Below are positions 17,612 to 26,250 of a stretch of 64,000 bases of DNA, piece after piece. The translations under genes were made by a program, and so were the position numbers. The stretch comes from Limimaricola litoreus (GTDB lineage: Bacteria > Pseudomonadota > Alphaproteobacteria > Rhodobacterales > Rhodobacteraceae). The notes beneath the pieces were generated by a model. That model was given only the letters and a program-made list of their open reading frames with translations, did no database searches and was not told the DNA's origin. The stretch's first letter is position 1, and every line of letters begins with the position of its first letter. The stretch covers positions 25,683 to 89,682 of the forward strand of contig NZ_JAMYXC010000029.1 of NCBI RefSeq assembly GCF_024159025.1. Direction: 5' to 3'.

Positions 17612-18521
17612 TTCGTATCCTTCGATGCTATGGTCCCCGGGGCGGTGGCTCCCCGCGAATTCGGCCTTCCCCTTGGGCAGGTCGGACTCGGCTGGCGGGC
17701 AGTCACCGCGCCATCGATTCCAGTGGTCTACTGTGCCGGTTGCCACGAATAAGGTGGGTCCCTCATCTGAAACGAAAAACAGATTCCGACCGAATTCTTG
17801 GGGAGCCCGCGTCGCGGCGCTCGACGGGTGGGACCTGCCGGCAGTGATGCTCTACAAAGCGACGTTAAAGCGATCCACTTGCTGAGCGGCGTAAAGCCGC
17901 GCGTTTTTGCGGTGCCGAAGCGCCACGGCGTGGTGGACTACGACAACTTGCCAATGGCGGCGCTGCCTATGTTCGGCCTTCCCAGCTTCAACTTGGGTGG
18001 GCGGTTGGGCAAGATGGCGACGCATACTCTTGTCGTCGACCGTCGGCCTGGCCGCTATATGATCGAGCAATAGGACGACGACCGGGCCTTCACCTGTTGG
18101 CGCGAGACCTCGGCCGTGCTCTGGCCTGATGCGGACGAGATGCGCACCGTGGTCACCGCGGCGGCAAAGTTATCAGACTTCGTTCTGCCGAATTGCGGAG
18201 ACGAGGCGCGCTGGTGTTCAGTGACCCCAACCTCGCCGCACGCGCCGCGCGTTGCCGTGTCGCCGGGGTGCGCGACAGATTTAATGGCGCCTATTTCTCT
18301 GCACGCTGGCTGGCGCATCCTGCTCGCAGCAGCAGAGGCAGAGATTGTCCTGGGAACATGCAAAATTTCGCCGCACGGCGCGATTCTCGACCTGCCGAAA
18401 ACATTCAACCGGAAATCCGCCTGAAGCGAACGAATGCTCTGACGGGATGACAGAGCAAACAAAAAATCCAAAGCGTCCGCGAGTTACATAATTAGGGTTA
18501 TACGCATGAATTGCGTGTAGC
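17612..18521. other. About 900 bp of probably decayed coding DNA
   Basis: One plus-strand frame runs from about 17798 to 18424 with a single in-frame TAG at 18071-18073. It encodes RHGVVDYDNLPMAALPMFGL before the stop and DDDRAFTCWRETSAVLWPDA after it. No family is recognised, and no start signal is convincing. The IS30 copies follow directly. It is best regarded as a gene remnant flanking the insertion. Confidence 0.3.
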
Positions 18522-19103
18522 GGCGCGCGCTACTTCCAACTGCGACTCTTGTTTGAAAACAATGCCCTATCAAGCAGGAGTTTTCCAGTATGGGACGTGT
18601 TTACGCGCAGCTGACGCTCGAGGAGCGCCGCAAGATCGAGCGCTGGCGCCATGCCAGAGTATCCGTGAACGAGATGGCGCGGGTGCTGCGCCGCCACCGC
18701 TCGACCATCTTTCGCGAGCTCCGACGCAATCATTTCCAAGACCCCTGCATGCCCAAGGTCGTGGGTTACTTTGCGATGGCCGCTCAGCTGAGAACCAGCG
18801 ATCGCCGCGCCCGCCAGCGCAAGCTGATCCGGCATCCGCAGCTACGTGACCAGGTCGTCGATCGGATCAAGGATGGTTGGACGCCGGAGCAGATCGCCGG
18901 CCGGATGCGCATCGAGCGCGCGCCGCTGCGGGTCTGCCAGGAAACGATCTATCGCTACATCTACGGCAAGGAAGGCCTGCGCGAAGAGCTGTGGTGGTAT
19001 CTGCCGACCCACCGCAAGGCCCGGCGTCCGAGACGCGCCCGCAAGCGGCGTCCGCCGAAATTCCACCGTGATGTCAGCATCCTGTTCCGGCCCGAGGCAG
19101 TGG
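18522..19103 (+). mobile_element. IS30-family insertion sequence, copy 1, 3' truncated
   Basis: Begins with the same left end as copy 2 (GCTACTTCCAACTGCGACTC at 18529-18548), and its transposase gene starts at 18590 (MGRVYAQLTLEERRKIERWR). It keeps 171 codons: the N-terminal IS30 HTH (RRHRSTIFRELRRN), the WTPEQIAGR box and the YRYIYGKEG block. At about 19102 it runs straight into the left end of copy 2, and the DDE catalytic part is missing. Confidence 0.8.
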
Positions 19104-20235
19104 CGCGCGCTACTTCCAACTGCGACTCTTGTTTGAAAACAATGCCCTATCAAGCAGGAGTTTTCCAGTATGGGACGTGTTTACGCCCAGTTAACGCTCG
19201 AAGATCGGCGCAAGATCGAACGCTGGCGCCATGCCAAAGTGTCTGTGAACGAGATGGCGCGGGTATTGCAGCGTCACCGCTCGACCATTTTCCGCGAGCT
19301 CAGGCGCAACCATTTCCAGGATCCCTGCATGCCGAAGGTCGTGGGCTACTTCGCCATGGCCGCTCAGCTGAGAACCAGCGATCGCCGCGCCCGCCAGCGC
19401 AAGCTGATCCGGCATCCGCAGCTGCGTGATCAGATCGTCGAGCGGATCAAGGACGGCTGGACCCCGGAACAGATTGCCGGCCGGATGCGCATGGAGCGCG
19501 CGCCGCTGCGGGTCTGCCAGGAAACCATCTATCGCTACATCTACGCCAAGGAAGGCCTGCGCGAAGAGCTCTGGTGGTATCTGCCGACCCATCGCAGGGC
19601 CCGCCGCCCGAGATGCGCCCGCAAGCGCCGTGCGCCGAAATTCCATCGCGATGTCAGCATCCTGTTTCGACCCGAAGCCGTGGCGCAGCGCTCTCAGTTC
19701 GGTCAATGGGAGGCCGATCTGATGCTGTTTAGGCAGCGGTTCGGCTCCGCCAACGTGACCTCGCTCGTCGAGCGCGTCAGTCGCTTCACCGTGCTGCTGA
19801 AGAACGCTGACAAGCGGACCCGACCCGTCATGGACAAGGTCATCGCCGCGATCCGTGCCCTGCCCCAGCCGGCGCGCAGATCGATCACCTTCGATCGAGG
19901 TACCGAGTTCGTCTCGTAGCCGCATCTCCAGGCCGAGATTGGCACGAGCAGCTGGTTCTGCGACCCCTCCGCGCCATGGCAGAAGGGCACGGTCGAGAAC
20001 ACCAACCGCCGTGCCCGCCGCTGGCTGCCCCGGGAACGCGACATCGGCCAACTCTCCGACAACGACATCCGCGAGATCTGCGACCGCCTGAACGCGACGC
20101 CGCGCAAATGCCTCGGATGGAGGACACCCGCCGAGGTGTTCCGGGCCAAGATGCTGGAGAAGAGGACGTGAGCGCCCTACCCTGAACCCATCGCGGAGTC
20201 GCGGTCCAAGTATCGCTCACCGTCGAAAATGTAGC
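19102..20235 (+). mobile_element. IS30-family insertion sequence, copy 2
   Basis: The left end repeats that of copy 1. The right end is placed at GTAGC (20231-20235), the inverse of the GCTAC at the left end. The element sits head-to-tail behind truncated copy 1, an arrangement IS30 elements are known to form when they insert next to or into another IS30 end. No target duplication could be identified with confidence. Confidence 0.65.
19170..20171 (+). pseudogene. IS30-family transposase with an in-frame amber stop
   Basis: A frame of 334 codons from ATG 19170 encodes the whole IS30 transposase: the N-terminal HTH, the first catalytic Asp in GQWEADLM, the second in ITFDRGTEF, and WFCDPSAPWQKGTVENTNRR carrying the Glu. 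Codon 250 (19917-19919) is TAG, where relatives have a residue such as Trp or Tyr, which cuts the protein before the catalytic Glu. The downstream frame is otherwise undisturbed to the TGA at 20171. A single TGG to TAG change would explain it, so the loss looks recent. Confidence 0.8.
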
Positions 20236-20389
20236 ATCTGCTTGAAAGTCAGTCCCCAGATGCTCTTAGCATACTTCGGTCCCGACTTCACCCTTTCCGG
20301 CCTTTTCGTGCGCTGTCGTCCTATCGATTGCGACGGTGAGGTCATCTTTCTTGCACAGGGTCACGGTCGCTTCGAGCCGCTGTCATGAG

Positions 20390-20398
20390 TTATCCACA
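20390..20398 (+). promoter_or_regulatory. DnaA box of the plasmid origin
   Basis: TTATCCACA, a perfect consensus DnaA box, lies 92 bp upstream of the first iteron. An AT-rich stretch (20410-20490, with GTGTTAAATAGTGTGTTAAG) separates the two and is the probable unwinding region. Confidence 0.75.
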
Positions 20399-20490
20399 GG
20401 GTGCTGAGTGTTAGTATGTGTTAAATAGTGTGTTAAGGCTCACAGAATGATCCGTAAGTTACTGTAGTATCAGTACAAAATATAAGTTCC

Positions 20491-20668
20491 GGTCACAGAT
20501 ACCCCGAACATTCGTCACTGTTTCCCAGACATCGGTCACAGAAACCCCGAACTCATGTTTCGGTCACAGAAACCCCGAACATGTGGTCATGGGTCATAGA
20601 TTCCCCGAATCCTTGACTTCGGTCACAGATTCCCCGAACTGTAGGGCATGGTCACAGAAACCCCGAAT
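20491..20668 (+). repeat. RepA iteron array (oriV)
   Basis: Six good copies of the 19 bp unit GGTCACAGAAACCCCGAAC start at 20491, 20534, 20562, 20592, 20621 and 20650, plus a degenerate copy at about 20512. The third base pair of the inner motif alternates between AAA, ATA and ATT (CAGAAACCCC, CAGATACCCC, CAGATTCCCC). Spacing is 21-22 bp among the first three units and 28-30 bp among the rest, that is two or three helical turns, so all units face the same side. The last unit overlaps the repA start codon. Confidence 0.85.
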
Positions 20669-21664
20669 CTTTCTCCTGAACGCTACCCCGAAAAGGATCT
20701 GTTCATCTGCGACGTGGGTGATGCGGTTCTCAAGGACTTCATGCAAGAGATGGAGCATCCGTTCTACTCCCTCTCGAAGAAACCAGATACCAGTGTCCGA
20801 AGGTATGAGCATAATGGATTGTGGATCGAAATAACGCCCTCCGTGAAGGGCTTGGCAACGATCTACGATAAAGACATCCTTATCTATGCAATCAGCCAGA
20901 TAATGTCAGAGTTGAATGCTGGTAACAAAGTAGGTAAACGAGTCCGGATTAACTCCCGAGATTTTTTACGCTTTACGAACCGCGGCACTGGGGGGAAAGA
21001 CTATACTGCTCTAATACAAAGCCTCGAAAGGCTTCGGGGTACAATGATTACAACAAATATTCGCACAGGCGATGAGGAGCAAATAGATACTTTTGGACTT
21101 ATCGAAAGCTCGTCTGTTCGTCGAAAATTCGGTCTTGATGGTAGATTACTATGGGTCGAACTAACGCTTTCAGACTGGGTCTTTAATGCTATTCAGAAGC
21201 ACGAAGTTCTAACTCTGCACCGTGATTACTTTCGTCTCAAGAAACCACTCGAGCGCAGAATCTATGAGCTTGCGAGAAAGCATTGCGGTGCTCAAAAAGA
21301 GTGGCGATGTAATGATGAGCTGCTCTTAAAAAAGTCAGGGTCTCGGTCGCCGTTGAAGCAGTTTAGATACTTGCTTCGTGATATCGCAGAGCAGGATCAT
21401 CTCCCGGACTATTCGCTTAGTGTCGATGACGAGATGGTCACATTCCGTTCGCGCGGCACCGTGCCATCTGAGTTTATCGAAACCATCTCCATCCCTACTC
21501 TCGACCCGGAAATTTACGAGATGGCACGACAGGTGGCGCCTGGTTGGGACATCAGAATGATCGAGCGGGAGTGGCGTGACTGGGCGACAGAGGCTCCCAA
21601 GAACCCGGAGATGGCATTCTTGGGATTCTGTCGAAAGTGGTTCGAAAAGCGCGGTAAGCCGTGA
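20648..21664 (+). CDS. repA: Plasmid replication initiator RepA (RPA family)
   Basis: 338 residues. The sequence matches the replication initiator protein A family known from Rhodobacterales and related plasmids: DLFICDVGDAVLKDFMQEME and EITPSVKGLATIYDKDILIY, then KVGKRVRINSRDFLRFT, GGKDYTALIQSLERLRGT and the basic helix KKPLERRIYELARKHCG. It binds iterons to open the origin. Its codons 2-7 (VTETPN) are themselves the last iteron, so RepA binding should block its own promoter or start. There is only a weak GTAGGG ahead of the ATG. The gene is clearly richer in A+T than its neighbours, as plasmid backbone genes often are. Confidence 0.85.
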   Translation: MVTETPNLSPERYPEKDLFICDVGDAVLKDFMQEMEHPFYSLSKKPDTSVRRYEHNGLWIEITPSVKGLATIYDKDILIYAISQIMSELNAGNKVGKRVRINSRDFLRFTNRGTGGKDYTALIQSLERLRGTMITTNIRTGDEEQIDTFGLIESSSVRRKFGLDGRLLWVELTLSDWVFNAIQKHEVLTLHRDYFRLKKPLERRIYELARKHCGAQKEWRCNDELLLKKSGSRSPLKQFRYLLRDIAEQDHLPDYSLSVDDEMVTFRSRGTVPSEFIETISIPTLDPEIYEMARQVAPGWDIRMIEREWRDWATEAPKNPEMAFLGFCRKWFEKRGKP

Positions 21665-21915
21665 TTCAGTAAGGCTGAAGCATGGTTCCTTGCCGCAATG
21701 ATGTCAGCGAGCTCGGTGCGCATCTGCTCAACGCCTGCCAAGTCACCAAGAACGCCCTCATCATCGGCGCCCTGCCTTTCCTCAACAACATGGTCAAAAA
21801 GTTGACGCAACTGATCCATTTCGCCAAAAATGGCTGTCATGCCGACTTCAGTGACGGCGGGCGGCAGGTCGGACTCTTGGATACGCTGAGCGGCAGCGAA
21901 GAAGATAGAGGTCAG
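21514..21915 (-). CDS. Possible small protein downstream of the par genes
   Basis: The frame runs from GTG 21915 (or ATG 21840) and encodes a helical, acidic sequence (TEVGMTAIFGEMDQLRQLFD, then RTELADIIAARNHASALLNH). Its first 85-90 codons look protein-like and follow the ParB-like gene on the same strand; the last 50 codons overlap the 3' end of repA on the opposite strand and look like antisense shadow. It may be a third, poorly conserved gene of the partition operon. Confidence is limited. Confidence 0.35.
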   Translation of the reverse strand: MTSIFFAAAQRIQESDLPPAVTEVGMTAIFGEMDQLRQLFDHVVEERQGADDEGVLGDLAGVEQMRTELADIIAARNHASALLNHGLPRFSNHFRQNPKNAISGFLGASVAQSRHSRSIILMSQPGATCRAIS

Positions 21916-21962
21916 ATCACCGCGGGCGGATTCGAAACGGAGGCGGTTGTGGGCTAAGAAAG

Positions 21963-22316
21963 TTATCGCTTGCCCTCTGCCTTGTCCATGAGGATTTCAA
22001 GCATCGCCCACCGGCTCCTGCGATCTTCTTTGCACATAGCATTGAAACGGTCAGCTACACTTTGAGGGCCATGAATATGGAGCTGGACGGTTTTCTCCTT
22101 CTCAGCTTCCACTTTGGCCTCACGCGACGGCCAGCCGCCCTCTGTATGCTTCTCCGGCGCTCGCTTCCTGACAGGTTCTGGCTTAGGAGCTTGACGCGGA
22201 GGTCGAGGCCGAAAGTCCTCGAGGCTGTCCGCCTCAGCCCTCTCGACGCGATCGGAAACCTTTGCCTCATCCGTAGCGGATTCTGGTGCTTCCATACTGA
22301 ATCCCCGTCTTGCCAT
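21963..22316 (-). CDS. Small ParB-type partition partner (RHH-like)
   Basis: 117 residues. The start overlaps the parA stop by one base (TAATG at 22315-22319 read on the minus strand), so it is the second gene of the par operon. The N-terminal 65 residues are charged and proline-rich, probably disordered; the C-terminal part (KTVQLHIHGPQSVADRFNAM) has the strand-helix-helix pattern of ribbon-helix-helix proteins such as ParG. It should bind the repeats upstream of parA, repress the operon and stimulate the ParA ATPase. Sequence identity to a named family was not recognised. Confidence 0.6.
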   Translation of the reverse strand: MARRGFSMEAPESATDEAKVSDRVERAEADSLEDFRPRPPRQAPKPEPVRKRAPEKHTEGGWPSREAKVEAEKEKTVQLHIHGPQSVADRFNAMCKEDRRSRWAMLEILMDKAEGKR

Positions 22317-22999
22317 TAAGCTGCCTCCCCTGCCCTATTGGATCGAAGTATTTCAAGCAGCTCGGCCACCAGAGCCGCCACGTTCTCGCGTGCTCGATCG
22401 CGACCGCCTCTGGGGTCTGTCAGACGACCAAGGGATGTAGCGTGAGACCAAACAGCACCTACTGCGTCGCGCTCGAGTAGCTCGCAGTCCATGACGCGGA
22501 CGCCCTTGTTACTGCGGAGTTCATCGGCATTCTCACGAGCGTCCGTGCCGCGACCAACCTCACGAGTCCGGGTCAGGCAAACGACTGCGGGCACCTCTCG
22601 ACGCAACTGCCGAGAAACACGCCCTACTTCCGCAATGGTCTTCATGGCATCTTGGATGTCCAGGTATCGCTCTTGAGCAGGCACGACCACGAGGTCAGAC
22701 TCGGTCATGGCAAACGTTGCCATCCGGCTCGCGACGCCCTCGAGATCGACGAGGACGAACGCAGCCTCAGATGCTGCCCGCTCGATCTCATCCTGGATGT
22801 TTGCTTCACCATCTGATCGCCTCACCGACAGTCCCGCTGGCTTGTCGCCCTCGGCTTCAAACCACTCGAGAATCCTCGGCTCCTGGTCAGCGTCGATGAT
22901 GATGACGCTGGACTTCTCGGCGAGATAACTGCCAACCAAGACTGCGAGGGTGCTCTTACCTACCCCTCCCTTTATCGACGCAAATGAGATCACTGGCAT
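22316..22999 (-). CDS. parA: ParA-family partition ATPase
   Basis: 227 residues, a short ParA without an N-terminal HTH. The deviant Walker A box KGGVGKST is at residues 10-17, Walker A' (IIIDADQEP) near 34-42 and Walker B (VLVDLEGV) near 82-89, all in the expected order. Short ParAs of this type segregate plasmids together with a small RHH partner, which is exactly the next gene. Upstream lies an array of ACCTTATCA repeats that fits a centromere and operator. It is divergent in orientation from repA. Confidence 0.85.
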   Translation of the reverse strand: MPVISFASIKGGVGKSTLAVLVGSYLAEKSSVIIIDADQEPRILEWFEAEGDKPAGLSVRRSDGEANIQDEIERAASEAAFVLVDLEGVASRMATFAMTESDLVVVPAQERYLDIQDAMKTIAEVGRVSRQLRREVPAVVCLTRTREVGRGTDARENADELRSNKGVRVMDCELLERDAVGAVWSHATSLGRLTDPRGGRDRARENVAALVAELLEILRSNRAGEAA

Positions 23000-23116
23000 G
23001 CTCGTCCTCGTTTCTCTTGGTGAGTTGCCTCACCAAACCTCGCCTGATCGCATCGCACCACACATCATCAAAACATAAGGCCTGATGTGATGCGGTGAGG
23101 TCACGTATGTTACTAC

Positions 23117-23200
23117 ACCTTATGATGTCACACCTTATCATATAGTATCATAACTGACCTTATCAAATAAAATCTTATCTAACCTTATCATACCTTATCA
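23117..23200. repeat. Candidate partition centromere and par operator
   Basis: ACCTTATCA occurs at 23132, 23157, 23182 and 23192, with near copies at 23117 (ACCTTATGA) and 23172 (ATCTTATCT). Start-to-start spacing is 15, 25, 15, 10 and 10 bp. The array is AT-rich and begins about 120 bp upstream of the parA start, where type Ib systems carry their parC site. Confidence 0.7.
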
Positions 23201-23221
23201 ATCGTTCTCGGTCAGGCGTTG

Positions 23222-23527
23222 CTATGCCTCGAGATCATCACCTGCGAAGTCGCACCACACGCTCACGACAGTATAGACCTGTTCGCCATCATATCTCCAA
23301 GCGAGGTAGAACCCCTCGACATCAGCACAGAAAGTGTATCGACCTCTCTCCTTCTCAGTGTCAGAGAACAGCACGACAGGCACCTGCCCCATAGCATGAG
23401 ATTTGAGGAGCTGCCGGACCCAGGGTGGGATTTCGGGTCCGTTCTCTGCGGGGTCATAAAGTGGCAGGGCCGATGGGTTATACAGTATGAGTTGCAGCAG
23501 CGGTATTGGCGGGTTGTGCATCGACAT
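23222..23527 (-). CDS. Uncharacterised protein, 101 aa
   Basis: The ATG at 23527 is preceded by AGGGAG with seven-base spacing, which decides the start. The sequence MSMHNPPIPLLQLILYNPSA leads into PEIPPWVRQLLKSHAM and a beta-rich end (RYTFCADVEGFYLAWRYDGE). It ends 22 bp from the centromere candidate, upstream of parA on the same strand. No family recognised; its position suggests part of the plasmid backbone. Confidence 0.5.
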   Translation of the reverse strand: MSMHNPPIPLLQLILYNPSALPLYDPAENGPEIPPWVRQLLKSHAMGQVPVVLFSDTEKERGRYTFCADVEGFYLAWRYDGEQVYTVVSVWCDFAGDDLEA

Positions 23528-23632
23528 CGTCAGTCTCCCTCTGTTCTGAGAAGAAATATTAACCCGTTTCCGCAAGAACGAAACAGAAACAAAAGTTGCC
23601 GAAGCAGCCGCTGATGATATTGAGTGCGGACG

Positions 23633-23815
23633 GGTAGGGCAGGGGGTCTGCGCCCTTTAATCGGCACCAGCGCGCGAAACCGGCCCAGTCGCGCGCTTAG
23701 GCCCGACGGGTGTTCTCGGCGATGGCGTGATCGGCATAGCCCCGCGCCGAGTCGACGAGCCGGCGACGTGGGTAGGCAGGGCGATCGGGGCGGGGATTTC
23801 GGGCGTGTCCGGCAT
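23633..23815 (-). pseudogene. Decayed 5' remnant of the site-associated tyrosine recombinase
   Basis: The minus strand from ATG 23815 matches the first 70 codons of the intact recombinase at 62659-63693: MPDTPEIPAPIALPTHVAGS, then the codons for ARGYADHAIAENTRRA. About 19 bases around GNLDRL are missing, which shifts the frame, and a TAA replaces the TAT of RRAYTRDW. Similarity ends near 23633. The ATG stands 22 nt from the palindromic site at 23838, exactly as in the other two copies. Confidence 0.8.
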
Positions 23816-23837
23816 GCCGGTGGGCGTATCATGCTCA

Positions 23838-23863
23838 TGTCCGATAAGTCAGCTTATCGGATA
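23838..23863. repeat. Dif-like palindromic site 1
   Basis: TGTCCGATAA (23838-23847), core GTCAGC, TTATCGGATA (23854-23863). The 10-6-10 architecture is that of tyrosine-recombinase core sites. It is followed by CGACTGGGAGCAG, similar to the flank of site 3. Confidence 0.8.
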
Positions 23864-24078
23864 CGACTGGGAGCAGCTGTGAAAAGGGTGCGGAGCAAGG
23901 CCGCCCGGTCACTCTGATGCCAGACGCGCGCCGGGACAGACACAGGCTTCCTTCATCCGCCCGGGGCCTTGTCATGCCCTCGACCGCCGAACTCGGAGGG
24001 CCCGTCGCAGGCGTGCCAGGCGCATACCGTTTCCAGCGTTCAGATTGCCTGCCTTAGAAGGCGATCCGGGGCCAGGGA
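23864..24078. other. Short non-coding stretch right of site 1
   Basis: Contains GC-rich sequence with no supported gene; it separates site 1 from the convergent end of the response-regulator gene. Confidence 0.35.
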
Positions 24079-24453
24079 TCACGAGGAATGAATGCTCCCG
24101 CCGAGGGACATCAACACGGACGAGAGCTGGCGCTCGGAGAAGGGTTTTTGCAAGCGGGGCTTGTTCTCGAAAGCGGATTCGACCAGCGAGTAGCCCGTGG
24201 AGAAGAAGTAGGGAATGCCCAAAGCCGCCAACCGCTCGGCGATAGGATAGCTGGTCTCGCGGCCGAGGTTGATGTCGAGCATGGCGAGATCGATAGGCTC
24301 CCGTTCGACGATCCCCAGGGCCTGCTCCACTCGAGCCGCCGGGCCGACCACAATACAGCCAAGCTCCGAAAGCATATCCATGAGATCCATGCAGACGAGC
24401 ATCTCGTCCTCCACCACGAGAACACGCAACCCGTTCAGAGCAACCCCGTTCAT
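24079..24453 (-). CDS. Single-domain response regulator
   Basis: 124 residues from ATG 24453, overlapping the kinase stop (ATGA). It is a receiver domain only: VVEDEMLV acidic pocket at 14-21, phosphoacceptor Asp in MLDINLG near 59, Ser/Thr in FFSTGY near 85 and the conserved Lys in LQKPFS near 103. With no output domain it must act by protein contact or as a phosphate sink. It is the cognate partner of the HWE kinase just upstream; HWE kinase plus lone receiver is a common alphaproteobacterial layout. Confidence 0.8.
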   Translation of the reverse strand: MNGVALNGLRVLVVEDEMLVCMDLMDMLSELGCIVVGPAARVEQALGIVEREPIDLAMLDINLGRETSYPIAERLAALGIPYFFSTGYSLVESAFENKPRLQKPFSERQLSSVLMSLGGSIHSS

Positions 24454-26093
24454 TGAAGCTGCCCTGGTTCTGGGACGAAGATGTCCCAACTCACCCCGGA
24501 GCGGTCTGCTCTCATCTGCACGTCGCCCCCCAACTCATGCGCCAGGCCATGCCGGAGCAGATAGGAACCGAAGCCGGACGCGCCGAACGCTTCGACCGGC
24601 GGACCGTCCTTTTCGGTCCAGGATATATGCAAGGTGCCGTCTTCCATGGTTCTCCAGCACAGATCGATGTAGCCGGAATCGCCGCGCAGGGCACCATGCC
24701 GGGCTGCGTTGGCGACCAGTTCGTGAAATCCCATGCCCAGAGCCAGAGCGACTTTCGGCTCAAGACAAACAGGCGGGCCGTCGAGCCGGGCGCGTGCCTC
24801 CCCCTTTGCCTCGTCCAGAAATGGCGCCAAGGCGGTGTGGGCCAGATCCTTCAGATCGACGGCTTGCCAGTTCTGGCGCATGATCAGGCTGTGGCTGTGC
24901 GACAGGGCATGCAGCCGGTCCTGGAACGACCGCATGGCCGCTTCCTCTGCACGCCCCCGGAGGGTGCGGCGCGCGAGGGACTGCACAGTCGCAAGCATGT
25001 TCTTCACACGGTGATTGAGTTCCTGGATCAGGAGTTTCTGGTGCGCCTCCGCCTTTTGCCGCTCCGCGATCTCCCGCTGCGAGGCCTCGAACAGGGCAGC
25101 ATTGTCGATCGCCGCGGTTGCCTGCGCGGCAATCGCGGTCACGATGCGCTCGCTCCGCTCGGTGAATACGCCGACATCCTCATGACCGAAAATCAACGCA
25201 CCATGGATCGTCCCATTGCACGCCAGGACCGGCACCGAGAGATAGCTTGAAGCGGGCAGGTGGCTCTCCGGCATGCCGCGGAACGGGGGGTTGCGCCCGT
25301 AGCGCGGATCGCGCCGAATATCGGGGGAACGAACCACGCGACCCTGCGCGAAAGTCGGTTCGAACACGGCCGTATGCCGCGGCTGCGGAAAGGCCGCGAA
25401 AGCGTCGCGAGATGCGCCGGACAGCGTATAGAGCTGGAGTGCCTCGCCGTCTCGGATCACGTTGTAGAAGAACGCACCGAATTGAGCGCCCGCCAACTCG
25501 GTGGCCGCCTCCGTGACAGCCTGGACGATCTCCTCGAGATCCAGCTTGCTGGCAAGCATGCTGCCGGTTCGATTGAGGATCTCGAGCATGCGGGTTTCTT
25601 CCTTCAGCGCCGCGATTGCCGCCTGATCGCCTCCTGTCGGGCGCATCTCCAGCACCGTGCCCACTACCTCGCCGCCTTCGCGCACCGGACTGGCGGTATA
25701 GATGATCGGGTGGGCCTGACCGCTCCTGTCCATCAGGACATCGCGCTGTGGCTGCCCGCTGGCGATCGGGAAGCGATCGTGAGGTGACAGATCGGCGCCA
25801 TCCTGCCCGATCACGTCCCACAGGGACCGGCCGCGCATTTCATCTTGCCTGTAGCCGGTCAGCGCCTCAGCCGCCCGGTTCATGAAGATGCAGCAATTCT
25901 GGGCATCGAGAAGCAAGAGTGCCTCGCTCGCACGATCGCAGAGCGCCGCCAGGAGCTGGCTCGAAGGAGTATGAGCTGTCGTTGTCAAGAATGAACTCTG
26001 CCCGTTCTGGTTGTCATGGCCTTGTAGACCCCAAGCGCGGGTGAAACTAAGGCCGATGCCGTTCGTTTTCAATGGCTGTAGACATTCCCGCAC
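24450..26093 (-). CDS. PAS-GAF HWE-type sensor histidine kinase
   Basis: 547 residues as drawn; the true start may lie some codons downstream. A PAS domain covers about 45-155 (LLLLDAQNCCIFMNRAAEAL), a GAF domain about 175-330, and an HWE kinase core the last 210 residues. The phosphoacceptor His is in LNHRVKNML, the HWE-specific His in GMGFHELVANAARHGAL, and the WxE motif in ISWTEKDGPPV. No transmembrane segment, so it is a soluble sensor. It is coupled to the receiver gene by an ATGA overlap and divergent from a second HWE kinase. Confidence 0.8.
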   Translation of the reverse strand: MRECLQPLKTNGIGLSFTRAWGLQGHDNQNGQSSFLTTTAHTPSSQLLAALCDRASEALLLLDAQNCCIFMNRAAEALTGYRQDEMRGRSLWDVIGQDGADLSPHDRFPIASGQPQRDVLMDRSGQAHPIIYTASPVREGGEVVGTVLEMRPTGGDQAAIAALKEETRMLEILNRTGSMLASKLDLEEIVQAVTEAATELAGAQFGAFFYNVIRDGEALQLYTLSGASRDAFAAFPQPRHTAVFEPTFAQGRVVRSPDIRRDPRYGRNPPFRGMPESHLPASSYLSVPVLACNGTIHGALIFGHEDVGVFTERSERIVTAIAAQATAAIDNAALFEASQREIAERQKAEAHQKLLIQELNHRVKNMLATVQSLARRTLRGRAEEAAMRSFQDRLHALSHSHSLIMRQNWQAVDLKDLAHTALAPFLDEAKGEARARLDGPPVCLEPKVALALGMGFHELVANAARHGALRGDSGYIDLCWRTMEDGTLHISWTEKDGPPVEAFGASGFGSYLLRHGLAHELGGDVQMRADRSGVSWDIFVPEPGQLQ

Positions 26094-26182
26094 ATGTGAA
26101 GCCTGGCCCGCCTGAACTGCCCGCCATTCGCCGCACCGCTGACGGTAATTCCGGCTTGCACCGTTCTTCCTCGAAAAGAGAT

Positions 26183-26197
26183 GTTATCTCCGATAAC
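26183..26197. promoter_or_regulatory. Palindrome between divergent kinase genes
   Basis: GTTATC, TCC, GATAAC form a perfect 6 bp inverted repeat within the 115-157 bp shared promoter region. It may be an operator; no regulator can be named. Confidence 0.35.
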
Positions 26198-26250
26198 GCT
26201 CGGTAGAAGTGGACCGTGTGCTGACAGCCTTGAGTTGTCCAAGAGAGGCG

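Noticed and set aside
18071..19919. Amber-codon recoding suggested by two single TAG interruptions
   Set aside because: No suppressor tRNA is visible, other breaks nearby are TAA and indels, and many genes use normal stops; independent decay is simpler.
20491..20668. Regularly spaced repeats considered as a CRISPR array
   Set aside because: Units are 19 bp with gaps of only 2-11 bp, no cas genes, and they lead directly into a RepA gene; they are iterons.
25980..26010. TTGACA-like sequence near the PAS-GAF kinase start taken as a promoter
   Set aside because: It lies within codons of the kinase frame and no convincing -10 element follows.
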